Source of the DNA: Sphaerimonospora sp050942215
GTDB taxonomy: Bacteria > Actinomycetota > Actinomycetes > Streptosporangiales > Streptosporangiaceae
DNA length: 64,000 nt
NCBI RefSeq assembly: GCF_050942215.1
Contig: NZ_CP192056.1
Coordinates: forward strand, 3,038,001 to 3,102,000
Reading direction: 5' to 3'
Part shown: piece after piece, positions 50,494 to 58,623 of the stretch
How the letters are laid out: each line of letters opens with the position of its first letter
Position numbering within the stretch: the stretch's first letter is position 1
Program-made: the position numbers and the translations under genes
The notes under the pieces: model-generated
Told to the model about the DNA's origin: nothing
Seen by the model: the letters and a program-made list of their open reading frames with translations, nothing else
Database searches by the model: none

Positions 50494-51320
50494 GGCCGGC
50501 GGGGGAACTTCGCGAAGTCGGGCTTGCGCTTCTCCTTGAACGCGTCGCGGCCCTCCTGGGCCTCCTCGCTCATGTAGTAGATGAGCGTGGCGTCACCGGC
50601 GAACTGCTGCATGCCGGCCGCGCCGTCGGTGACCGCGTTGAGCGCGCCCTTGAGCATGCGCAGCGCGAGCGGCGACTTCTCCAGCAGCTCGCGGGCCCAC
50701 TGGACGGTCTCCTCCTCCAGCCGCTCCAGCGGGACGACCGCGTTGACCAGGCCCCACTGCAGTGCGGTCTGCGCGTCGTACTGACGGCACAGGTACCAGA
50801 TCTCCCTGGCCCGCTTGAGCCCGACCGTCTCGGCCAGCAGCCAGGAGCCGTACCCGCCGTCGAACGAGCCCACCTTGGGCCCGGTCTGGCCGAACCTGGC
50901 GTTGTCGGCCGCGATCGTCAGGTCGCAGCACACGTGCAGGACGTGACCGCCGCCGATCGCGTAACCCGCGACCATCGCGATGACCGGCTTGGGGCAGCGG
51001 CGGATCTGCACCTGCAGGTCAAGCACGTTCAGCCGGCCGATGCCGTGGGTCTTGTCGTCCACGTAGCCGTCGTCGCCGCGGATCTTCTGATCGCCGCCCG
51101 AGCAGAACGCCCTGTCACCGGCCCCGGTGAGGATGATCACACCGACCTCGGTGTCCTCCTGCGCGAGGTTGAACGCATCGCGCAGCTCGAACAGGGTCGT
51201 GGGGCGGAACGCGTTGTGTCGCTCGGGCCGGTTGATCGTGATCTTCGCGATGCCCTCCGCGGTCTCGTAGACGATGTCCTCGTACTCGCCCGACCGCTTC
51301 CAGTCGACCTCGCTCGCCAC
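50490..51320 (-). CDS. menB: 1,4-dihydroxy-2-naphthoyl-CoA synthase
   Basis: 276 residues from GTG 51320 with GAGGAG upstream. Crotonase fold with MenB features: NRPERHNAFRPTT, oxyanion-hole residues in CSGGDQKIRG and AGYAIGGGHVLHVCCDLTIA, catalytic GSFDGGYGSWLL, and the C-terminal DAFKEKRKPDFAKFPRRP. Cyclises O-succinylbenzoyl-CoA. First gene of menB-menD, divergent from menE across 69 bp. Confidence 0.95.
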   Translation of the reverse strand: MASEVDWKRSGEYEDIVYETAEGIAKITINRPERHNAFRPTTLFELRDAFNLAQEDTEVGVIILTGAGDRAFCSGGDQKIRGDDGYVDDKTHGIGRLNVLDLQVQIRRCPKPVIAMVAGYAIGGGHVLHVCCDLTIAADNARFGQTGPKVGSFDGGYGSWLLAETVGLKRAREIWYLCRQYDAQTALQWGLVNAVVPLERLEEETVQWARELLEKSPLALRMLKGALNAVTDGAAGMQQFAGDATLIYYMSEEAQEGRDAFKEKRKPDFAKFPRRP

Positions 51321-51389
51321 ACTCGCTCCTCAGTCACGTCACCTACCGGCCGGCCACTCCCCGGGAGTGCCCGGACTAACCTTACGACC

Positions 51390-52583
51390 GTGCTCACCCG
51401 TCTCGGACACCGAATGGCGCAACCCTTGGACGGCACGGCCCGGGCCCGGCCGGTGCACGCCCTGCTCATCCCGCCGGGCCCGGAACTGTTCGAGGCCGTA
51501 CGGCTCGCGCTGTCGGGCGACGGCCCGGCCGTGCTGCCGCTCTCGCCCGACCTGCCCAGGCCCGCGCTGGCGGCGGCGCTGGCCTCGCTGCGTCCCACCC
51601 ACGTCGTGACCTCCGAAGGCGTACGGCGCGAGCCGGACGGGCGGCCGACCTCAGCCGCTGTGATCATCGCCACATCCGGGTCCACCGGTGCGCCCAAGGG
51701 AGTCGAGCTGCCGGCGGCGGCGCTGACCGCCTCGGCCCGGGCCTCGCTGGCCCGCCTGGGCGCCCGGCGGGGCGATCGATGGCTGTGCTGCCTGCCGCCC
51801 TCGCACATCTCGGGCATGCAGGTGCTCGTACGGTCGCTGCTGTGCGAGACCGAGCCGGTGATCCACCCGCGCTTCTCTCCCGGCGACGTCGCCGCCTCGG
51901 GGGCCGATCACGTGTCGCTGGTCCCGACCCAGCTGCGCCGCATGCTCGACGCCGGGGCCGGCGTCGCGGCCTTCCGCACGATCCTGCTGGGCGGCGCGGC
52001 CGCTCCCCCGGGTCTGCTCGATACGGCTCGTACGGCCGGGGCGCGCGTCGTCACGACGTACGGCTCGAGCGAGACCAGCGGCGGATGCGTGTACGACGGC
52101 ATCCCCCTTGACAATGTAGATCTCAAAATCGGGGACGACGGCCGGGTGCGGATCCGCGGGCCGGTGCTCTTCTCCGGATATCGGCTGCGCGACGAGCGGC
52201 CGTTCGAGGACGGCTGGTTCGTCGCCTCCGATCTGGGCACGATCGAGGATGGCCGGTTGCGGGTGCTGGGCCGGGCCGACGACGTGATCAACACCGGTGG
52301 CCGGAAGGTGGTCGCCGGCGCCGTCGCCGAGGTCCTCGCCGCTCACCCCCGGGTGCGGGACGTCGTGGTGGTCGGCCGCCCCGACCCGGAGTGGGGCGAG
52401 ATCGTCGAGGCGGTGGTGGCCGGCCGGGACGGCGAGGAGGAGGTGACCCTCGCGGAGCTGCGCGACTTCGCCAAGGAGCGGCTGCCCGCCTACGCCGCTC
52501 CGCGCGCTGTGCGGCTTGTGTCCCGAATTCCGCTGTTGCCGAACGGAAAACCGGATATGGTCGCCCTGCGGAACCAAAGATGA
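51390..52583 (+). CDS. menE: O-succinylbenzoate-CoA ligase
   Basis: 397 residues from GTG 51390; TAACCT at 51377-51382 ends 7 nt upstream and there is no Shine-Dalgarno, suggesting a leaderless transcript. ATG 51414 is the alternative. Adenylate-forming motifs: IIATSGSTGAPKGVEL (P-loop), TTYGSSETSGG, FVASDLG, RADDVINTGGRKV and the catalytic Lys in LLPNGKPDMV. Short for the superfamily, as usual for actinobacterial MenE. Activates O-succinylbenzoate in the same pathway as the divergent menB-menD. Confidence 0.92.
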   Translation: MLTRLGHRMAQPLDGTARARPVHALLIPPGPELFEAVRLALSGDGPAVLPLSPDLPRPALAAALASLRPTHVVTSEGVRREPDGRPTSAAVIIATSGSTGAPKGVELPAAALTASARASLARLGARRGDRWLCCLPPSHISGMQVLVRSLLCETEPVIHPRFSPGDVAASGADHVSLVPTQLRRMLDAGAGVAAFRTILLGGAAAPPGLLDTARTAGARVVTTYGSSETSGGCVYDGIPLDNVDLKIGDDGRVRIRGPVLFSGYRLRDERPFEDGWFVASDLGTIEDGRLRVLGRADDVINTGGRKVVAGAVAEVLAAHPRVRDVVVVGRPDPEWGEIVEAVVAGRDGEEEVTLAELRDFAKERLPAYAAPRAVRLVSRIPLLPNGKPDMVALRNQR

Positions 52584-52640
52584 CCATCGCGCGTCTATCC
52601 GGTCAGGGAGTGGTTCAAGAGTGCCGAAGGGGGGACGCGG

Positions 52641-52991
52641 ATGAAACCGGCCCAGAAGATGCTGGTCTCCACAGGCGTCGTCGGCGCCATCCTCATCGGC
52701 GGGGTCGCCGTCACCGCGGCCGCCTCGGCGAACCGCCTGCGGGAGGCCGCGACCCAGATGACCGTCCTGCACCCGGGCGCGGAACAGGCCACCCCGCCGG
52801 CCTCCGATGAGGAGACCGCGAGCCCGGCGAACGAGCACCCGGCCGCACAGGACGACCCCGACGTCGTGTCGAAGGAGTTCGACATCGACCCCGGCGAGGT
52901 CTCCGACTACTGGACCACCCAGCGCATGCGGGACGCCGACCCCATGCCCGGCCCCCAGGTGAGCATCATCGTCCCCTCCCCCATCGACTGA
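52641..52991 (+). CDS. small secreted or membrane-anchored protein with YWTxxRM motif
   Basis: 116 residues; GGGGGG before ATG 52641. N-terminal hydrophobic helix (LVSTGVVGAILIGGVAVTAA) forming a signal peptide or anchor, a low-complexity acidic linker, then VSDYWTTQRMRDADPMPGP. YWT-x2-RM-x2-A-x-P is the segment that precedes the protease domain in many actinomycete secreted trypsin-like peptidases; here the protein stops 12 residues later with no protease. It may be a free-standing pro-segment-like protein or a truncated peptidase. Function unknown. Confidence 0.55.
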   Translation: MKPAQKMLVSTGVVGAILIGGVAVTAAASANRLREAATQMTVLHPGAEQATPPASDEETASPANEHPAAQDDPDVVSKEFDIDPGEVSDYWTTQRMRDADPMPGPQVSIIVPSPID

Positions 52992-53016
52992 GCCCCATCC
53001 CACCACCCCCCTGGGC

Positions 53017-53263
53017 GTGATCTTGCAGTTGCTCGCAGAGATGCCCGCCGACCTGCATCTATTCCGCTCGTGATCTTGCAGAAACTCGCAGTCGTACGCC
53101 CCGACCTGCGAGAAGGAATCAGCCGATCTTGCACTTCTCCGCAAACTGCAAGATCACTAACACTGTTTCCGCTGGTCAACCAGGTCAGGTGCGAGAAACT
53201 GCAAGATCACGGAGGGCGTCGTGCCTGCTCAGCGCGTACGACTGCGAGCATTCGCAAGATCAC
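53017..53263. repeat. symmetric array of six 22-bp units with 53-bp period
   Basis: The unit is GTGATCTTGCAG, any 3 bases, CTCGCAG. Forward copies lie at 53017-53038, 53070-53091 and (diverged) 53123-53144; reverse copies at 53136-53157 (diverged), 53189-53210 and 53242-53263. Each step is exactly 53 bp, about five helical turns. The whole is mirror-symmetric about position 53140: start and end coordinates of partner units always sum to 106280. Forward spacers also share CCGACCTGC at 53048-53056 and 53101-53109. The array occupies the gap between the small secreted protein and the sigma-factor gene. Confidence 0.9.
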
Positions 53264-53405
53264 CCACGGGAGGGGAGGGGTCGGGTGAGGGAACAAACTG
53301 GGCGCGACGGCGTTATTGCTACTGGTGCGCCGAGCCGCCCACAGACCGCCGCGCCCAATCGCAAGCACCCACGATGACGGACTCCGTCAAGGAGGAGGTG
53401 TCCTC

Positions 53406-54860
53406 ATGCCCCGGACCTCCGTGGCGACCTCGCTCGGGCACGAGGTGACCCCGAAGACTCTCGACCAACTGCTGGAGCGAGGGCGGGCCAAGGGTCGTCT
53501 CTCCCTGCCGGAGCTGCGCGAGGCCTTCACGCAGGCCGGCGTCAGCCCCGCCGAGGGCCGTACGATCTTGCGTGAGCTGGCCGAGGCCGGCGTCGACCTC
53601 GCCGACGACGGGTCGAAGACGACGCCCGCGAAGAAGGCGGCCGCCGCCCCGAAGACCCGCAGGACCGCCGAGGTAGCGGCGTCCCCCCGGCCGGCCGGCG
53701 AGAGCCCCAGGACCACCGCCCCCGCCGAGCGGGCCGACGACGACGCCGCCGCGGACGACACCGTCACGAGCGTCAAGGCCGCGAAGACCACCAGGACGCG
53801 CAGGACGCGCAAGACCGCCGCTACGGCGTCCGCCGCCCCGGGCACGCCGGAGAACGCGCACCGTGCCCCGGAGCCGGCGGCCGAGGCCGCGTCCGACACC
53901 GAGGAGACCGAGGTCGTCGACCTCGACGACACCTCCTCGGTGATGGGCGACTCCGTCCACACCTACCTGAAGTCGATCGGCCGCCGGACGCTGCTGACCG
54001 CGGCCCAGGAGGTCGAGCTGGCCAAGCGCATCGAGGCCGGGCTGTACGCCGAGTACAAGCTGGAGGCGGCCCTGGAGAACGGCGAGAAGCTGCCGCCGGG
54101 CGTGCGCGAGGACCTCGAATGGATCATCGAGGACGGCAGACGCGCCAAGGACCACATGCTGGAGGCGAACCTCCGCCTGGTGGTGTCGGTCGCCAAGAAG
54201 TACACCGACCGCGGCATGTCGCTGCTCGACGTCGTCCAGGAGGGCAACCTCGGCCTGATCCGGGCGGTCGAGAAGTTCGACTACGCCAAGGGCTACAAGT
54301 TCTCCACGTACGCCATGTGGTGGATCAGGCAGGCCATCCAGCGCGGCTTCGCCGACTCGGCCCGCACGATCCGGCTGCCCGTCCACGTGCTGGAGATGCT
54401 GTCGAAGCTGTCGCGGGTCGAGCGCGACATGCACCAGCGGCTCGGCCGGGAACCGACACCGGAGGAACTGGCGGTCGAGCTGGACAGGACTCCGGACCAG
54501 ATCGAGGAGCTGCTCCGTACGAGCAGGCAGCCGATCAGCCTCGACTCCACGATCGGCGAGGACGGCGAGACCCGCATCGGCGACCTGATCGAGGACGTGG
54601 ACTCCCCCGAGGCATCCGAGGTCGTGGACCGGCAGCTGCTGGCCGAGCAGCTCAAGGGCGTCCTGGGCAACCTGTCGCCGCGCGAGGCGAAGATCATGAG
54701 CCTGCGCTTCGGGCTGATCGACGGCAAGCCGCACACGCTCGACGAGATCGGCAAGCACCTCGGCCTCACCCGGGAGCGTATCCGCCAGCTCGAGAAGGAG
54801 TCGCTGTCCAAGCTGCGCCATCCGAGCAACACCAGCCCGCTCCTCGACTGGGCCAGCTGA
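53406..54860 (+). CDS. rpoD: RNA polymerase primary-type sigma factor (RpoD/HrdB-like)
   Basis: 484 residues from ATG 53406 behind AAGGAGGAGGTG. Region 1.1-like (TLDQLLERGRAKGRLSLPEL), a basic/Ala-rich linker at about 75-160 (KTTRTRRTRKTA), region 1.2/2 (DSVHTYLKSIGRRTLLTAAQ, EANLRLVVSVAKKYTDRGMS, GYKFSTYAMWWIRQAIQRG), region 3 and region 4 (LSPREAKIMSLRFGL, HLGLTRERIRQLEKESLSKL). It recognises -35/-10 promoters. The C-terminus HPSNTSPLLDWAS differs from the usual HrdB ending (HPSRSQ-x-LRDYLD), so it may be a paralogue rather than the main housekeeping sigma. Confidence 0.9.
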   Translation: MPRTSVATSLGHEVTPKTLDQLLERGRAKGRLSLPELREAFTQAGVSPAEGRTILRELAEAGVDLADDGSKTTPAKKAAAAPKTRRTAEVAASPRPAGESPRTTAPAERADDDAAADDTVTSVKAAKTTRTRRTRKTAATASAAPGTPENAHRAPEPAAEAASDTEETEVVDLDDTSSVMGDSVHTYLKSIGRRTLLTAAQEVELAKRIEAGLYAEYKLEAALENGEKLPPGVREDLEWIIEDGRRAKDHMLEANLRLVVSVAKKYTDRGMSLLDVVQEGNLGLIRAVEKFDYAKGYKFSTYAMWWIRQAIQRGFADSARTIRLPVHVLEMLSKLSRVERDMHQRLGREPTPEELAVELDRTPDQIEELLRTSRQPISLDSTIGEDGETRIGDLIEDVDSPEASEVVDRQLLAEQLKGVLGNLSPREAKIMSLRFGLIDGKPHTLDEIGKHLGLTRERIRQLEKESLSKLRHPSNTSPLLDWAS

Positions 54861-54870
54861 CCCGACGACC

Positions 54871-54916
54871 GCATGCGTACGGCCCGCGCCGGAAACGGCG
54901 CGGGCCGTACGCATGC
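54871..54916. terminator. 21-bp perfect-stem hairpin with GAAA tetraloop
   Basis: Arms 54871-54891 and 54896-54916 pair perfectly. It begins 10 bp after the sigma-factor stop and ends 14 bp before the stop of the convergent gene, so it can serve both strands. Confidence 0.9.
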
Positions 54917-54930
54917 CGGCGGCCCTGCTC

Positions 54931-55326
54931 TCAGCGGACCGTCGCGTAGGTCCGGGGAACCCGGGGGATGCTCAGCTTGTTCTCCTCCCGCAGCGTGCGC
55001 AGGCGGCTGACCTCGGCCGTCCACAGCGCCCCCTCGGGGGTGGCCCTGGCCTTGCGCCGCGCGATGCGGTCGTCGTACGCCTTGATCCCGAGCGTGGACC
55101 GCTGCCCGGCCTCGGCGGCACGCAGGGCCTCGGTGAGCGCGCGGGCGAGGTCGCGACCGGCCGCACGCCGCTCGGCCACCGATCCCCCGGCGGCCTGCAC
55201 CTCGTGCAGGCGCCGCTCGGCCGCGCGAGCCTTCTCCAGCAGGGCCGGGTAGCCCTTTCCGATCTCCAGGTCCGCGTGGTAGCGGACTTCCGCCTCCCGG
55301 CTCACCCGCGGACGGAAAAACGCCAT
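54931..55326 (-). CDS. small helical protein of unknown function
   Basis: 131 residues from ATG 55326 with GGAGGAG 6 nt upstream, so the start is well supported. After MAFFRPRVSREAEVRYHADL the protein is strongly helical and charged (LLEKARAAERRLHEVQAAGG, RDLARALTEALRAAEAGQRS), likely coiled coil, with no membrane segment. I do not recognise the family. It shares a bidirectional terminator with the sigma-factor gene. Confidence 0.65.
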   Translation of the reverse strand: MAFFRPRVSREAEVRYHADLEIGKGYPALLEKARAAERRLHEVQAAGGSVAERRAAGRDLARALTEALRAAEAGQRSTLGIKAYDDRIARRKARATPEGALWTAEVSRLRTLREENKLSIPRVPRTYATVR

Positions 55327-55422
55327 CGTCAGCTCCTCCAGATCCGGCGAACGCATCGCCCCTCGGGTAGCGTACGCGCTGCCCGGCGAGTCCCGCACAT
55401 CGCGCCGGCCGGCCCGCCCTCG

Positions 55423-55434
55423 TTTACAAAGTAA
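55423..55434. promoter_or_regulatory. candidate TetR operator TTTAC-AAA-GTAA
   Basis: A small dyad in an AT-rich patch 26 bp before the TetR start at 55460, placed for autoregulation. Confidence 0.35.
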
Positions 55435-55459
55435 GGTGACGTGTGGCAGAGTGGTCCCC

Positions 55460-56068
55460 ATGCCGGCCAAACGCCCACCCGTCCCGCTGTCCCGGGAACG
55501 CATCATCGACGCCGCCCTGCACATCGCCGACGGGCAGGGCCTGCGCCGGCTGACCATGCGCCGTCTCGGCGACGCCCTCCAGGTGGAGGCGATGGCCGTC
55601 TACCATCACCTCCCCCGCGGCAAGGAGGCGCTGATGGACGCGCTCGCCGAGCACGTCACCGCCGTACGGGTCGATCCCGGCCCCGGCGAATCGGGCGCGG
55701 CGCCCTCATGGCAGGATCTGGCCCGTGCCTGGGCCCGGGCGAGCCGTACGGCTCTGCTGGAACATCCCGGGGTGCTGTCGCTGGCCCTGGTCAAACCGCC
55801 CAAGGGAGCGGCGCTGATCTCCATCGGGGAGCAGACCGAGCAGTTGCGGGAGGCGGGGCTGGGCGACGCCGCGCCGGCCGCGGTGCGGGCCCTGCGCTCC
55901 TACGTCCTCGGCAGCGTCGCCGTCGAGGTCCAGCAGTCCGGCTGGGCCGACCCCGACGCCGACGTCGTGAACGCGCGTACGGCCGAGGGCGAGCGGGAGT
56001 TCGAGCAGGGGCTCGACGCCCTCATCGAGGGTCTCGGCGGCCGGCGAAGCGGACAACCAACCGGATAA
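55460..56068 (+). CDS. TetR-family regulator (TetR_C type)
   Basis: 202 residues from ATG 55460; GTG 55436 would add eight non-homologous residues. HTH: SRERIIDAALHIADGQGLRR, LTMRRLGDALQVEAMAVYHH. The C-terminal region (ALAEHVTAVRVDPG ... RALRSYVLGSVAVEVQQSGW) belongs to the tetracycline-repressor C-terminal group. No obvious target gene is adjacent; the next gene is 395 bp away. Confidence 0.85.
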   Translation: MPAKRPPVPLSRERIIDAALHIADGQGLRRLTMRRLGDALQVEAMAVYHHLPRGKEALMDALAEHVTAVRVDPGPGESGAAPSWQDLARAWARASRTALLEHPGVLSLALVKPPKGAALISIGEQTEQLREAGLGDAAPAAVRALRSYVLGSVAVEVQQSGWADPDADVVNARTAEGEREFEQGLDALIEGLGGRRSGQPTG

Positions 56069-56463
56069 CGAATCAGTTACCAGACGGTCGGCGTGTCGAG
56101 GTTGGACCGTTATCGTCCGTGAGGCACTCTTGTGTACTGGGTCACATCAGGTGTGCCACAGCCTGTTCGGGGGCGATCCGACCAGACGGGGTTCGTCGAC
56201 GTCCGTCCGGTTCACGACCTGATCGGGTGGCGGTACGAGCCCCCTCCGAGCGGCGGAAACCGCCCGAACGGACTATGTCGCTCTGATGCGGCCGCCCCGC
56301 AGACTGGTGTGGTCCAGTGTGCGGTGTGTCACAACGTCAACCCCATACGCTCGATCTCCCGAGAGGGAAGGACGACATCGGTGGCAACACCCACTGGGGT
56401 CACCACCGGCCCGGCCTCCGATGACGACCCGCGAGCGAACGAGAAAAACACGGAGCCCCGGCG
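56069..56463. other. 395-bp gap before the DUF5999 gene
   Basis: No convincing gene on either strand. A GTG at about 56381 opens a frame (ATPTGVTTGPASDDDPRANE) that overruns the next gene in another frame and lacks support. No strong hairpin was found. It presumably holds the promoter of the small gene at 56464. Confidence 0.3.
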
Positions 56464-56664
56464 ATGTGCTCTCATGAACCGGCCTGTCCCAGCGCCGAAG
56501 CGAAGGACCGCGAAGCCGCGCGTACCGTGGCGACGCACCCCGAGCAGGGCTGGAGCCTGCTCTGCAACGGCGTCGTGCTGTTCGAGGACACCGGTGAACT
56601 ACTTCCCGACGGCGGCGTCATCGCCCCGCACCGCCCCACCGACGTGACCGTCAACGCCGCCTGA
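56464..56664 (+). CDS. DUF5999-family small protein
   Basis: 66 residues; GGAG about 8 nt before ATG 56464. Begins MCSHEPACPSAEAKDREAAR and continues HPEQGWSLLCNGVVLFEDTG ELLPDG, the pattern of a conserved short actinobacterial family with CxHxxxC near the start, suggesting metal binding. Function unknown. Its last 66 bp overlap the 3' end of the convergent hydrolase gene. Confidence 0.7.
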   Translation: MCSHEPACPSAEAKDREAARTVATHPEQGWSLLCNGVVLFEDTGELLPDGGVIAPHRPTDVTVNAA

Positions 56665-57270
56665 GCCCCTCGCGGCCGTTTCCAGCAGCTCCGGCAGCCA
56701 GCGCGCGACCTCCTCGCCCACCAGGGCGGGGTCTTTCTTCAACTCGTGCCCTTCGCCCGGCAGGACCACCAGGCGCGTCGCGTCGGCCTCGTCCGGGACG
56801 CCGAACGGGTCGCGATCTCCATTGATCACCAGCACGGGGGTCGCCGCCTGCCTGAGCTCCCCCGCGCGTGAGCGGCCCGGCTTGCCCGGGGGGTTCAGCG
56901 GGAACGCCAGCGCGATCGCCCCCGCCGCGCCGGCGGCCCGTGCCGTACGGCAGGCCACCCTCGCCCCGTTGCTCCGGCCGCCCAGAACAAGGGGCAGGCC
57001 GGGGTGGCGCGCACGCAGCGCGGCCACGACGGCCAGCCACGCCTCGTCCTGTTTCACCGCCGAGCCGGGTGCTCGCGCGCCGCGCATCCGGAACGGCTGG
57101 ACGACCCGGGCCACGGTGCCGCCGATCTTCAGCGCGGCGTCCCGTACGGCCAGCAGGTCGGGGGCGTCGATCCCGCCCGAGGATCCATGGGTCAGCACCA
57201 GCAGCAGCCTGGGATCGGAGGCCTCGTCCACCTCGGCCAGCGCCGGGCCGTGCGGGGTCTCGATCTCCAT
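56599..57270 (-). CDS. alpha/beta hydrolase (KANL3/Tex30-like)
   Basis: 223 residues from ATG 57270. Core blocks: LLLVLTHGSSGGIDAPDL (oxyanion region), PLVLGGRSNGARVACRTA (nucleophile elbow GRSNG, Ser at about 100), VLVINGDRDPFGVPDEAD (acid) and VVLPGEGHELKKDP (His). Small dienelactone-hydrolase-like enzyme of unknown substrate. Its C-terminal 21 codons lie antisense to the DUF5999 gene. Confidence 0.82.
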   Translation of the reverse strand: MEIETPHGPALAEVDEASDPRLLLVLTHGSSGGIDAPDLLAVRDAALKIGGTVARVVQPFRMRGARAPGSAVKQDEAWLAVVAALRARHPGLPLVLGGRSNGARVACRTARAAGAAGAIALAFPLNPPGKPGRSRAGELRQAATPVLVINGDRDPFGVPDEADATRLVVLPGEGHELKKDPALVGEEVARWLPELLETAARGSGGVDGHVGGAVRGDDAAVGK

Positions 57271-57362
57271 GCCACGACGGTATCGCCTCCGCCTTCAGCA
57301 GGAGCGGTCGCCCCTCCTCATGGAGGAGACCGCCCGGGCCGCGGAAGAGGCAGAATGGCAGC

Positions 57363-57884
57363 GTGCCGGAATCAGCATCGCAGCAGCCCGCGACGGGCCA
57401 TCCCGCTGTGGCCCAGCCCCCGCCCGCCTGGCCGCAGCCGCCCTATCCCCCGCCGCCCTACCCGCCCCAGACCGAACCGGCGCAGACGCAACCGGCGCAC
57501 TTCCAGCCCGCACCGGGCCGGTCGCCGCAGCAGCCGGTCGCGCCGTCGACCCGCGAGGACCTGCGCGCCGTCCTGGCCGCCCGGCGGGATCTGGGGGCGG
57601 AGTACGAGGACGCCCTGGTCGACTCGTTCCTCGACAAGCTCGACGTGGAGATCGCCGCGCGGGTGCGGGGCGAGGTCGCGGCCCAGATCGCGCACCAGCG
57701 GCAGGGGGCGCAGCAGGAGAAGAAGGACAGCGGAGTCGGGGTGGCCCTCGGCTCTCTCGCCCTGGGGATCCCGTTGACCGGGGCCGCCGGGGCCACCGCC
57801 GGGGGCCCCGGCGTGATGCTGGTCTGGTTCGGGATCATCGCCGTCAACGTGGCCTACGCGCTGGGCCGGCGCAGGCAGCACTGA
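57363..57884 (+). CDS. proline-rich membrane protein of unknown function
   Basis: 173 residues from GTG 57363. The N-terminal 60 residues are Pro/Gln-rich with PPPPYPP-like repeats. A charged helical middle follows (REDLRAVLAARRDLGAEYED, ALVDSFLDKLDVEIAARVRG), then two hydrophobic segments (LGSLALGIPLTGAAGATAG and MLVWFGIIAVNVAYALG) and a basic end. A cytoplasmic Pro-rich head anchored at the C-terminus is likely. Commonly found in Streptosporangiaceae; no known function. Confidence 0.65.
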   Translation: MPESASQQPATGHPAVAQPPPAWPQPPYPPPPYPPQTEPAQTQPAHFQPAPGRSPQQPVAPSTREDLRAVLAARRDLGAEYEDALVDSFLDKLDVEIAARVRGEVAAQIAHQRQGAQQEKKDSGVGVALGSLALGIPLTGAAGATAGGPGVMLVWFGIIAVNVAYALGRRRQH

Positions 57885-57958
57885 TCCCGGCCACGGCACA
57901 GGGCCCGTCCGCGACGATCCGTGAGACCACGGCCGGGTGTGCGTTGAGCGCGCGGGTC

Positions 57959-58522
57959 TCAGGGGGTGCTTTCCGCGGTTTCCTGGCTCGATGACACGGC
58001 CGGGCGGACGTCCCGGCCCAGACGGAGCCGCACCAGCTCGGCCAGTGCCGGGTCCGGGTGGTCCAGCCCGTAGCGCCAGACCGTGGCGGCGTCGCCGTCG
58101 CGGCCGCGCAGCGGCAGTGTCCGGGCCAGCAGTTCGATGGCGAGGGCTCCGGTGCCGGCGTCGGCGCCCTCCCGGCGGCCCTCCTCGACCGCGCCGGCGA
58201 ACTCGGCGCACGCCAGCTCCAGGTGGGCGATGCCGAGCAGGACCCGCAGGCGGGCGGCGTCCGCCACCGCGTCCACCGACAGCGCCCGGACCAGCACGTC
58301 CCCCGCCTGCTCCGGCTCGCCCTCCTCCAGCAGCAGCTCCGCCATATGCTCGGCGACGGCCGACAGGCCGGCGCCCGCCTCCGCCCTGTCGGGTGACTCC
58401 GGGTCCTCGGCCAGCTCGGCGAAGATCGCGGCCGCGCCGTCCAGGTCGCCGGACTGTGCCAACTGGTGAGCCTGGGCGAGCCGGTGGGCATCGTCGAGCC
58501 GCCCGGGGTCGATGGCCGTCAT
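57959..58522 (-). CDS. tetratricopeptide-like protein
   Basis: 187 residues from ATG 58522 (ATG 58537 is in frame). Alpha-helical repeats rich in Ala/Leu/Glu: AHQLAQSGDLDGAAAIFAEL, HMAELLLEEGEPEQAGDVLV, RVLLGIAHLELACAEFAGAV, consistent with three to four TPR-like units. Probably a protein-interaction protein. Lies 101 bp downstream of gcvP on the same strand. Confidence 0.6.
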   Translation of the reverse strand: MTAIDPGRLDDAHRLAQAHQLAQSGDLDGAAAIFAELAEDPESPDRAEAGAGLSAVAEHMAELLLEEGEPEQAGDVLVRALSVDAVADAARLRVLLGIAHLELACAEFAGAVEEGRREGADAGTGALAIELLARTLPLRGRDGDAATVWRYGLDHPDPALAELVRLRLGRDVRPAVSSSQETAESTP

Positions 58523-58623
58523 CGAGGGGCCTCGCATCGGATCTGGGTGACAGGAAACGATCACCAGGATCCTAGCGTCCCGGCCGCCGGGCGGGACCGG
58601 ACATGCGCCAAACCGTACGGAAC

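Noticed and set aside
53017..53263. CRISPR array
   Set aside because: Units occur in both orientations with a mirror centre, spacers are partly similar, and there are no cas genes.
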